Assembly (NCBI GenBank): GCA_947442905.1
Contig: CANEWV010000134.1
Location: 1-5,490, forward strand
Direction of reading: 5' to 3'
Length of the DNA stretch: 5,490 nt
Origin: Chitinophagaceae bacterium
Lineage (GTDB): Bacteria; Bacteroidota; Bacteroidia; Chitinophagales; Chitinophagaceae
The notes under the pieces were generated by a model. That model saw only the letters and a program-made list of their open reading frames with translations, did not search any database and was not told the origin of the DNA. The translations under genes were made by a program, and so were the position numbers. Shown piece by piece: positions 1 through 5,490 of this stretch; position 1 is the first letter of the stretch, and the number at the start of each line of letters is the position of its first letter.

Positions 1-357
1 ACTACTACTGATTTTACATCTGGCTTTACAATATTTTCTTTGGGAAACTTTGTTTCATCTCAAAGAAAACAGTATACAGATTGTGGAATTATTGTAAAGA
101 TGAAGTTGGTTAAAAATTTAACTACCGGGGTAGTATCAATTAGTAAAGCAAATTTTATTCCAACCTATGTTAGCACTCAAAATGGATTTCGAATTTTGTC
201 TGTTTCTGATGCGATTGAATCATTCAAAAACAAAAATGTAAATCATTTATCTTTTACGAGTAGCTTAATTGAACAGGCTAGAATTAAGGAAGTGTGGAAT
301 GAAACTACTACCCATTTGACGAATGTTAATATGGGTTTTACTGCTCTTGAAGAATAG
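1..357 (+). CDS. CapA/PgsA-like capsule (poly-gamma-glutamate type) protein, C-terminal part
   Basis: The reading frame is open from the first base of the window to a TAG at 355-357, so this is the last 118 residues of a longer protein whose start lies to the left. A TTG at 40 is not a credible start because the similarity runs upstream of it. The fragment carries the SLGNF motif (residues 13-17) after a hydrophobic strand, then a GIIVK strand (about 30-34) and a PTYV segment followed by a FRIL strand (about 54-68). This order is characteristic of the C-terminal half of the CapA/PgsA family (PGA_cap), which has a calcineurin-like metallophosphatase fold. Family members take part in poly-gamma-glutamate or capsule production, but many Bacteroidota homologues have no assigned role. 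The metal-binding residues lie outside the window, so activity cannot be judged. It converges on the L,D-transpeptidase gene, with 2 bp between the two stop codons. Confidence 0.8.
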   Translation, partial: TTTDFTSGFTIFSLGNFVSSQRKQYTDCGIIVKMKLVKNLTTGVVSISKANFIPTYVSTQNGFRILSVSDAIESFKNKNVNHLSFTSSLIEQARIKEVWNETTTHLTNVNMGFTALEE

Positions 358-359
358 AT

Positions 360-399
360 TTAGTCTAATGTAGCTATTGGACTAATTGATTTTATAATT
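360..399 (+). terminator. Candidate hairpin terminator of the capA-like gene, inside the 3' end of the opposite gene
   Basis: Bases 360-370 pair with 375-385 around a 4-base loop (371-374), giving an 11-bp stem with two G-T wobbles. A T-rich stretch (386-399) follows on the plus strand, starting 2 bp after the capA-like stop codon. Read on the minus strand the wobbles become A-C mismatches and the tail is less T-rich, so the structure suits plus-strand transcripts better. The stem covers the last eight codons and the stop of the L,D-transpeptidase gene. It has only two G-C pairs, so its strength is doubtful. Confidence 0.4.
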
Positions 400-2057
400 A
401 AATTTCTAATTTTACCGTCTTCTCCATACACGTCTTCATAGAATTCAATTTTTCCATTTTTCGGTGCAACTGTAAAATATCTAATATAAATTGGAAGTTC
501 ATTTGTAACTGATATTGTCCTTCTTTTTTTTGCACTTAACCAGTTTTTCACTGAGTCAACCATTAAATGATTTGATGCTATATCATCAACATTGGCTTTT
601 TTGTCTGAAAGTATTATATACTGGTACAATGAGTCCCAGTTTTGAACTCTAACACAACCATGGCTCAACGATCTGAAGCTATTATTAAATAATCCTCTTT
701 GATTTGTATCATGCAAATACACGGAATGTTTATTTGGAAAATTAAATTTCATGATTCCCAACGAGTTAGCATCACCCCCTGGTTGAACAACTCTAAAAGG
801 TATCCCTTTTTCGTAGCTACTCCAGTTAACTGAGTCGGGGTTTACTTTTTTTCCAGTCGCATCATATAGTGAGTAACCCTTTCGATTTAAATATCCATTG
901 TTCTTTTTAATGTTTGGTAAAATTTCTTTTGAAATGATACTTGTAGGAATTGTCCATGTTGGATATGTAGTAATTTGATCGATTTTACTAGTTATCAAAG
1001 GTGTTCTTGTATATGGTTTTCCAATTATTACTTTTGATTCGATTTTAGTTACACCGTTTTCAAATACTTGTAAATAAAAAGAAGGTAAATTTACCCATAG
1101 ATATCTATTTGGATACTCTTCTCGATTTCTTCGAAGTCTATCCATATTGATAACTATTTTAAAATACTTTTCCTGATCCGTGTTGTTAAGTGCAAATATT
1201 ACTTGTCTTCCATACTTCCCGTCTATTTCAAGATTCTTTTTCTCTTGAATTTTTTTGATTAATGTACTTAATTGTACTGAATCTAATGTTGTCACATCTT
1301 GCGCTAAAAAATTCTCTTCTTTTGATCTTTTTATAATTTGATTGATAAATTTATCCTGATTTTTAGTTGGATAGTCAATAAATGTTAATTTCTTTGAAAA
1401 ATCGGTATTCGAAAGAAATGCAGGAAGATGTTTTTTTAATTCTTTGTAAGAAGGTGTTGTTGGTTCAAAAGACTCTAAAATTTGAATTAAATTATCTGCA
1501 TCTAGGATTTCAACCAATGCCTTTCTGTATTTTGAGCTGATGTACGACTTGTCTTTACTCAAGCTATCTAATGGTATGTATCCTAGATCAAGGTTTCTTG
1601 AAATTGATAAAAATGCATCTGTTAATAAGATATCCATTCTAGCCCAATTTTTAGGGTTTTTTCTTGCATTCTCCCAAAGTGTATCAATTTTAAGATTGTT
1701 ATATTGATTTGTAGTCTTTTGTACATTGTAGGCTTCTGGAATTAATCCATAATTTCTTGCATTGATAACAAAATTGATAAGGCTTTTTCCGTTATTTGTT
1801 AATCCTTCAGCATTAATCCAATAAGGTTCATAATTTCTTTCTTGGTAGGCAGACGATGTTTCGTTTGGTGTTGATAGGATGATTGAATCTTCTATTCTAT
1901 TATTTGATTCCTTTTGATTATTGAATAAAGATTTTATTTCAGCTGTTATGAGCGAAGGGTTTGTGGAATTACTTTTATTCTTTGTTTTGCATGATGATAG
2001 GCTTGACAAAACTGTAGCTACAATAAATACTTGTATTAGAATATTTTTATGCATCAT
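360..2057 (-). CDS. L,D-transpeptidase lipoprotein, YcbB/LdtD-like
   Basis: This is a 565-residue exported enzyme predicted to form 3-3 (meso-DAP to meso-DAP) peptidoglycan cross-links or to attach proteins to peptidoglycan, acting on the periplasmic side. The N-terminus is a lipoprotein signal ending in a Ser-Ser-Cys lipobox with the lipidated Cys at 23. The residues after it are basic (K-T-K-N-K), unlike the acidic signal that sends Bacteroidota lipoproteins to the cell surface, so a periplasm-facing position is inferred. An N-terminal scaffold region (about 70-220) is followed by a peptidoglycan-binding-like helix pair with an E-I-D-G-K-Y-G motif (about 262-291). The YkuD catalytic domain spans about 315-480, with His449 and the S-H-G-C-V-R motif at 465-470, catalytic Cys468. 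The C-terminal block with L-P-I-Y-I-R-Y-F and D-V-Y-G is typical of the YcbB group, and the length is close to E. coli LdtD (about 615). The start is ATG-ATG at 2055-2057 and 2052-2054; there is no Shine-Dalgarno. The papain-like hydrolase gene ends 8 bp upstream, so the two are probably co-transcribed. Confidence 0.93.
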   Translation of the reverse strand: MMHKNILIQVFIVATVLSSLSSCKTKNKSNSTNPSLITAEIKSLFNNQKESNNRIEDSIILSTPNETSSAYQERNYEPYWINAEGLTNNGKSLINFVINARNYGLIPEAYNVQKTTNQYNNLKIDTLWENARKNPKNWARMDILLTDAFLSISRNLDLGYIPLDSLSKDKSYISSKYRKALVEILDADNLIQILESFEPTTPSYKELKKHLPAFLSNTDFSKKLTFIDYPTKNQDKFINQIIKRSKEENFLAQDVTTLDSVQLSTLIKKIQEKKNLEIDGKYGRQVIFALNNTDQEKYFKIVINMDRLRRNREEYPNRYLWVNLPSFYLQVFENGVTKIESKVIIGKPYTRTPLITSKIDQITTYPTWTIPTSIISKEILPNIKKNNGYLNRKGYSLYDATGKKVNPDSVNWSSYEKGIPFRVVQPGGDANSLGIMKFNFPNKHSVYLHDTNQRGLFNNSFRSLSHGCVRVQNWDSLYQYIILSDKKANVDDIASNHLMVDSVKNWLSAKKRRTISVTNELPIYIRYFTVAPKNGKIEFYEDVYGEDGKIRNLIIKSISPIATLD

Positions 2058-2065
2058 TTGTTTAT

Positions 2066-2602
2066 TTATTCATTGGGTCTAAAAATACCAAATATATTAC
2101 TTAAATCGTATGTTCCATAACTTGCTGGTACAGACCTGTTCATGCCAGCATAACTCAAAGTGATTGCTAATTTCTTTTCAAAATCTTTCCAGCAAACAAA
2201 AATAGCACTATGTTCTATATTATTATAATTTTTATTAATATGATACACCCAATCTCCTGGCTTCACAAGATTAGGCTTGGCATATGGGCCTTTTTGTTTT
2301 GATTTAAAGATAGTTTTTTTAGTATTTGCTACACCAGCTCTTTTATACACCTCATTAACAAAATCCCAGCATGATCCAATTATTATCGTTTTTGAAATGA
2401 GTGCCATATTCATTCCAATATCTAAAATTCTGTAGCTTGCTGTGTTCTCATTGGCAATACTATTTGTTGTATCTTGATTTTGACACAAACAATAATTTGT
2501 AGAACTTCTTTCTAACTGTTTATTTATCTGAGAATTCCCTTTTATAAATAAGCATAAACATCCGAAAATAATGCTTGTTTTTTTAGTCGATAAATTGTAC
2601 AT
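2066..2602 (-). CDS. Small exported papain-like (NlpC/P60- or CHAP-type) cysteine hydrolase
   Basis: This 178-residue protein has an N-terminal export signal: Lys7-Lys8, a hydrophobic stretch to about residue 20, and a likely cut after Ser24 before Gln25. A Cys-containing linker (Cys38, Cys40) follows. The catalytic part starts about residue 60. It has a helix opening G-S-C-W-D-F-V (76-82) that places Cys78 as the nucleophile, a K-P-G-D-W-V strand (114-119), and an E-H-S-A-I-F-V strand (130-136) with His131 as the base. This order (Cys at a helix start, PGD strand, His about 50 residues later) is the NlpC/P60-CHAP papain-like plan, whose members cut peptidoglycan peptides or amide bonds. Assignment to one family is not possible by eye. 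Its place 8 bp before an L,D-transpeptidase gene supports a cell-wall role, which remains an inference. The ATG at 2600-2602 comes before the only plausible signal peptide; no Shine-Dalgarno is visible. Confidence 0.7.
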   Translation of the reverse strand: MYNLSTKKTSIIFGCLCLFIKGNSQINKQLERSSTNYCLCQNQDTTNSIANENTASYRILDIGMNMALISKTIIIGSCWDFVNEVYKRAGVANTKKTIFKSKQKGPYAKPNLVKPGDWVYHINKNYNNIEHSAIFVCWKDFEKKLAITLSYAGMNRSVPASYGTYDLSNIFGIFRPNE

Positions 2603-2648
2603 GGTGATAAAATTTGAATATACTAGATTTGATAATCATTTTATTAAA
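2603..2648 (-). other. 46-bp intergenic gap between the esterase and cell-wall genes
   Basis: This is the longest gap between the minus-strand genes and is almost entirely A and T. I see no strong hairpin, only a short TGATTATCA palindrome read on the minus strand. No Bacteroidota -7 element (TAnnTTTG) lies within it. Two similar 9-mers, ATTTGAATA and ATTTGATAA on the plus strand, lie about 15 bp apart but are too AT-rich to mean much. It may hold a promoter for the two cell-wall genes, but the sequence does not show one. Confidence 0.4.
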
Positions 2649-3491
2649 TTACTCTATTTCAATTAAAGGCGCCTTGTTTAAATAACCAAGAGATTGTAAA
2701 AAAGTATCTGTTTCGGAAACCGTTTTTTTGTAGTATTCTAAATTTTTGTAGTTGAAAAATCCATGTCCTTGGCCTTCATACAAGAATAGATCACATCTAC
2801 TTTTTACTTTCTCCATAATTGTTTTATAATATTTGGCAGTTTCTGCTGGAATTAAATGGTCTTTGTCTCCTAAAAATACAATAGTAGGTGGTGCGCCACT
2901 TTTAATATTGTGCAGCGGCGAAAAATTCTTGTAAGCTTCTCCAATTCTTTCGTAACCATATCCGCCCGGGCCGTTATCAAATACAGGATTAAATAATACG
3001 AGCGCATCTGGGATACAGCTAATTGCAGTGTTATCTGTGCTTTCATTGTAATCATTGATTATGGCTGTGGCGGCTGCTAAATGCCCACCTGCAGATCCGC
3101 CAGCTGCTATAATTTTTGAAGGATCTATGTGTAACTCGTTGGCATGTTCTCTAATATATCTAATTGCTGATTTTGCGTCTTTTAAAGACTCGAAAGGAGT
3201 GGTTTTTTGTTTTTCTTTTACGCGGTAGTCTACCAGAATACATACCATGCCTCTTTGGCTAAAATACAGGGCTTGTGGCTCAAATTGCTTTACAGTTCCA
3301 TTATTCCATCCGCCTCCAAAAAAGAAAACTATGGCTGGCAACTTTTTGGTTGCCTCTTTTATTGTGGAAGGATACACCGTTAAATAGAGTTGAGTGGTGT
3401 CTATTTTTTTATACAATAGTTGATCTTGGGTGAAACCATTTATAAAACCAGTCAGCGTAAGGAACAGTGTAAAAAAGTATCTTTTTTTCAT
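2649..3491 (-). CDS. Secreted alpha/beta-hydrolase esterase (acetylesterase/BD-FAE-like)
   Basis: This 280-residue exported serine hydrolase probably removes acetyl or other acyl groups from a carbohydrate. The N-terminus is a Sec signal (Lys2-Lys3-Arg4, hydrophobic core to about 20) with a likely cut after Thr21 before Gln22. The oxyanion-hole segment reads F-F-G-G-G-W (57-62), where many relatives have His-Gly-Gly-Gly. The nucleophile elbow is G-G-S-A-G-G (131-136) with Ser133. The acid is Asp211 in G-D-K-D-H-L-I-P, and the base is His243 in G-Q-G-H-G-F. All three catalytic residues are therefore present, in the order and spacing of the Aes/BD-FAE type of alpha/beta-hydrolase. The SGNH hydrolase gene ends 12 bp upstream, and the sulfatase lies beyond it, pointing to a shared polysaccharide substrate. 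The substrate cannot be read from the sequence; a peptidase role is less likely because the propeller domain of S9 peptidases is absent. Confidence 0.88.
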   Translation of the reverse strand: MKKRYFFTLFLTLTGFINGFTQDQLLYKKIDTTQLYLTVYPSTIKEATKKLPAIVFFFGGGWNNGTVKQFEPQALYFSQRGMVCILVDYRVKEKQKTTPFESLKDAKSAIRYIREHANELHIDPSKIIAAGGSAGGHLAAATAIINDYNESTDNTAISCIPDALVLFNPVFDNGPGGYGYERIGEAYKNFSPLHNIKSGAPPTIVFLGDKDHLIPAETAKYYKTIMEKVKSRCDLFLYEGQGHGFFNYKNLEYYKKTVSETDTFLQSLGYLNKAPLIEIE

Positions 3492-3503
3492 GTGATGAAG
3501 CGT

Positions 3504-4607
3504 TTATTGAGACAAACCAATTTTATTTCGAATTAAATGGTAGTAAGCATTTGCATATTGGATCATACCAATATCATTAGGGTGTGTGCCATCTAGCGTA
3601 CTTTCTGTATCAAAGTTTATATCCTTAGCAGTAAGCTGGTATATATTTTTTATGCCCTCTTTTTTCATTTTCTTAAATACCGCTGCCGAAATTTGACTAA
3701 CTGCAATATATTTTTGAGCCATAACGGTATCTAAATTGATGCCGTCTTTACCACTACAGTGTTCTGTAAATATGATAGGAACGCCCGGATGTTTTTTGTG
3801 AATTTCTGCTTCTGCATGTCGCATTCTTTTTTCAATTTCTTCTGCACTAAATTTTGTCTTGTCCCAAAGGTTGGGCATGCAATCTAAAATATATAGTTTG
3901 GCGTCTATTTCATTAACGAGGTCTATCATGGCAGGTTCGAGTTGGCCATTACCCGAAAAACCAAGGTTGATCATTTTTGAATTTAGTTTTCTGCCTAAAA
4001 TATTTGTCCATCCAAGCCCAGGCCTGCTTGCATAAGCACCATGCATAATAGAAGTGCCATAAGCTACAATGGGCTTTTCATTTTGTGCAGGCAGTAGTGT
4101 ACATGTGAAATTTTCTGGAACGCCAATTTCTAACCAAGAAACAGCATTGCATAGTGGGAGGTAGAGTCTAAAATATTCAAACAATGCCGGGTCATGTATA
4201 TTTTCAAATTTGTAGGTAATGGTATCTTTAAAATTTACAGTTGCTTTGGTCCAGCTCCAACTGCCCAAAGGGCCCTTAGCATATAAGTCTACACCACTTA
4301 CGCCAGTAGCTGGCATTTGCGCCATCGCTTGAGCGCCTTTAACTTTAAGCCTTACATAAATAGTGCTGCTATTGGTGGTAAAGTTGATATACTCACCTGC
4401 AGTATGTTTAGATAAATCCCAGAGTACTGGTCTTACCATACTTTGCGCTTTTTGTGGAAGCCTATCGTACGAAGATGTATAGCCATCGTTCCATCCTCTG
4501 CCATCAATACATTGCTCTGACATTTTTGTAGGATCCATCCATTTTATTTGACTCGTTTGCCCAAATGCAAAGTTTGTAAAGAGTAAAAGTGTTAAGATGT
4601 ATTTCAT
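3504..4607 (-). CDS. Secreted two-domain SGNH/GDSL hydrolase with GxDLY N-terminal domain
   Basis: This 367-residue exported esterase is probably a carbohydrate deacetylase. A Sec signal covers residues 1-16, with a cut before Gln17. The N-terminal beta-sandwich domain (about 20-170) carries the G-V-D-L-Y signature (105-109) that defines the GxDLY domain found before Lipase_GDSL_3 catalytic domains. The catalytic domain (about 178-365) has block I G-T-S-I-M-H-G (184-190) with nucleophile Ser186, the Gly/Asn oxyanion block N-L-G-F-S-G-N-G (214-221) with Asn220, and the C-terminal D-G-T-H-P (339-343) with Asp339 and His342. The SGNH active site is thus complete. The first ATG at 4605-4607 is chosen because the signal peptide begins there. 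It follows the sulfatase stop codon by only 4 bp, and the esterase gene starts 12 bp after its own stop, so the three are almost certainly one transcript. Its substrate is not known. Confidence 0.92.
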   Translation of the reverse strand: MKYILTLLLFTNFAFGQTSQIKWMDPTKMSEQCIDGRGWNDGYTSSYDRLPQKAQSMVRPVLWDLSKHTAGEYINFTTNSSTIYVRLKVKGAQAMAQMPATGVSGVDLYAKGPLGSWSWTKATVNFKDTITYKFENIHDPALFEYFRLYLPLCNAVSWLEIGVPENFTCTLLPAQNEKPIVAYGTSIMHGAYASRPGLGWTNILGRKLNSKMINLGFSGNGQLEPAMIDLVNEIDAKLYILDCMPNLWDKTKFSAEEIEKRMRHAEAEIHKKHPGVPIIFTEHCSGKDGINLDTVMAQKYIAVSQISAAVFKKMKKEGIKNIYQLTAKDINFDTESTLDGTHPNDIGMIQYANAYYHLIRNKIGLSQ

Positions 4608-4611
4608 GGCA

Positions 4612-5490
4612 TTAATTTTTAGTTGCTTTTATTTTTTCAAGTTCCTCAGTTAGTGTACGAACTATTTCAGGATATTTATTGTGTACATTATTTTGTTCGG
4701 AAGGGTCCACTTTCAAATTATATAATTGTACAGTTGGTAAATTATTTTTTGTTGCCTGATTTTCTGTGGGGGCACTCCACCCTCCAGAACCGCTACAAAT
4801 TGCTAGTTTCCAATCCCCTTTTCTAATGGCAAAATAGCCATCAATGGAGTGATGGATGGTACTGGTTCTTTGGTAATTGGTTTTTTTAGATGATGTCAAT
4901 AGTGGTAATAAGCTGTAACTATCTTGAGTCGTATTGTTTTGCAAAGGCATGCCCAGTATATCGGAACAGGTTGCCATAAAATCTGTGAGACAAATAGTAG
5001 TATTGTTTATGCTGTTCGTTTTTACAACCCCAGGCCACTTAACAATAAATGGAATACGGTGCCCGCCTTCATAAATATCTGCTTTAGTACCTCTAAATCC
5101 GGCACTTGGGTCGTGTCCTTTTTCGCGTAATTCTTTAAAGTTAGCAGTGGGCGAACATCCATTATCACTTGTAAAAACAATCATCGTGTTTTTATCCAAG
5201 TTTTTATCTTTTAGGTACTGAAGTATTTGGCCAACTTTTTCATCTGTCATGGCAACAAAATCGCCGTAGGCATTAGTGCCCGTTTTGCCTGTTTGAGCAT
5301 TGGATGGAAGTATGGGTGTATGTGGTGAAGCGAGTGCCAAATATAAAAAAAATGGATCTTTTTGCTTTGATGCTTTTTCAATGTATTGTATAGACTTACT
5401 TACAAAAGTATCTAGCACATCTTGATGTTTAAAATCATTTCCAATAGGCCCTGCTCTCCAAAATCCTTGCCCCCCTTGCTCCTTAATACT
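4612..5490 (-). CDS. Type I (S1 family) sulfatase, N-terminus beyond window
   Basis: The frame is open from the right edge to a TAA at 4612-4614, giving the last 292 residues of a formylglycine-dependent sulfatase. A GTG at 5416-5418 is not the start, because family-like sequence (G-F-W-R-A-G-P-I, fragment residues 9-16) precedes it. Visible motifs, numbered from the window edge, are S-P-H-T-P (55-59), with the active-site His; F-T-S-D-N-G (106-111), with Asp109 and Asn110 expected to bind calcium; and G-T-K-A-D-I-Y-E-G-G (134-143), with the sulfate-binding Lys136. The C-terminal subdomain has R-K-G-D-W-K-L and Y-N-L-K-V-D-P-S-E. The C/S-x-P-S-R modification site and any signal peptide lie outside, so the maturation class is unknown. 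Full-length relatives have about 450-550 residues. The overall look is arylsulfatase-like; the sugar substrate and SulfAtlas subfamily cannot be assigned by eye. It is first in the visible operon with the two esterases. Confidence 0.93.
   Translation of the reverse strand, partial: SIKEQGGQGFWRAGPIGNDFKHQDVLDTFVSKSIQYIEKASKQKDPFFLYLALASPHTPILPSNAQTGKTGTNAYGDFVAMTDEKVGQILQYLKDKNLDKNTMIVFTSDNGCSPTANFKELREKGHDPSAGFRGTKADIYEGGHRIPFIVKWPGVVKTNSINNTTICLTDFMATCSDILGMPLQNNTTQDSYSLLPLLTSSKKTNYQRTSTIHHSIDGYFAIRKGDWKLAICSGSGGWSAPTENQATKNNLPTVQLYNLKVDPSEQNNVHNKYPEIVRTLTEELEKIKATKN

Larger units (their letters stand above)
2649..5490 (-). other. Putative polysaccharide de-sulfation/de-acylation operon (sulfatase, SGNH esterase, alpha/beta-esterase)
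   Basis: Three same-strand genes for exported or probably exported hydrolases are separated by 4 and 12 bp, with no room for promoters or terminators. Their GC content in sampled lines is about 40%, higher than the genes to the left. The combination of a sulfatase with carbohydrate-esterase-like enzymes is known from loci that break down sulfated, acetylated polysaccharides. No glycoside hydrolase, polysaccharide lyase or SusC/SusD pair is in view, so calling this a polysaccharide utilisation locus is inference. The operon probably continues past the right edge. Confidence 0.65.

Noticed and set aside
40..357. Complete 105-residue protein starting at TTG 40
   Set aside because: The frame is open to base 1 and the CapA-like strand leading into SLGNF lies before the TTG, so it is the tail of a longer gene.
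2089..2096. Minus-strand TATATTTG matching the Bacteroidota -7 box TAnnTTTG, about 30 bp before the L,D-transpeptidase start
   Set aside because: No TTG-like -33 element lies at the right distance upstream, the match falls inside the preceding coding region, and such a short AT-rich motif is expected by chance here.
2550..2565. Lipobox at Cys15 or Cys17 of the papain-like hydrolase
   Set aside because: Only a few hydrophobic residues separate Lys8 from Cys15, too short for a signal core, and Phe precedes Gly14; an ordinary signal peptide cut before Gln25 fits better.
2870..3055. 61-residue minus-strand open frame
   Set aside because: It is an out-of-frame shadow wholly inside the esterase gene.
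4623..5130. Two plus-strand open frames (4623-4826 and 4924-5130)
   Set aside because: Both lie opposite the sulfatase gene, whose motifs are clear; their translations show no recognisable domain.
5416..5418. GTG start for the sulfatase
   Set aside because: Sulfatase-like sequence continues upstream in frame to the window edge, and the catalytic C/S-x-P-S-R site must lie further upstream.

Overview
The window is AT-rich DNA that looks like Bacteroidota, probably Flavobacteriia, Cytophagia or Sphingobacteriia. The evidence is indirect: several signal peptides end just before Gln, one lipoprotein has a Ser-Ser-Cys lipobox, no start codon has a recognisable Shine-Dalgarno sequence, and the gene content is sulfatases and esterases of the kind these bacteria use on polysaccharides. 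I cannot name a genus.

Layout. A plus-strand gene enters from the left edge and ends at 357; it is the C-terminal part of a CapA/PgsA-like protein. Everything else is on the minus strand and is read from right to left: a sulfatase lacking its N-terminus (4612-5490, running off the right edge), a secreted SGNH/GDSL hydrolase (3504-4607), a secreted alpha/beta-hydrolase esterase (2649-3491), a small exported papain-like (NlpC/P60- or CHAP-type) cysteine hydrolase (2066-2602), and an L,D-transpeptidase lipoprotein of the YcbB type (360-2057). The gaps between the minus-strand genes are 4, 12, 46 and 8 bp. The window has no gene-free stretch longer than about 50 bases, no RNA gene, no mobile element and no CRISPR array that I can see.

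Functional reading. The window seems to join two modules. The right half (sulfatase and two esterases of unrelated fold, at roughly 40% GC in sampled lines) looks like a decoration-removal set that strips sulfate and acyl groups from a polysaccharide. The left half (papain-like hydrolase and L,D-transpeptidase, facing the CapA-like gene, nearer 30% GC in sampled lines) looks like cell-envelope or peptidoglycan housekeeping. The 46-bp gap at 2603-2648 is the likely boundary. The capA-like and L,D-transpeptidase genes converge with only 2 bp between their stop codons, and a hairpin that could end capA transcription lies inside the last codons of the transpeptidase gene.

I did not find a convincing previously undescribed system. 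All six genes fall into recognisable superfamilies. The points worth checking are the esterase pairing, the module boundary, the poorly classified small cysteine hydrolase and the embedded terminator.
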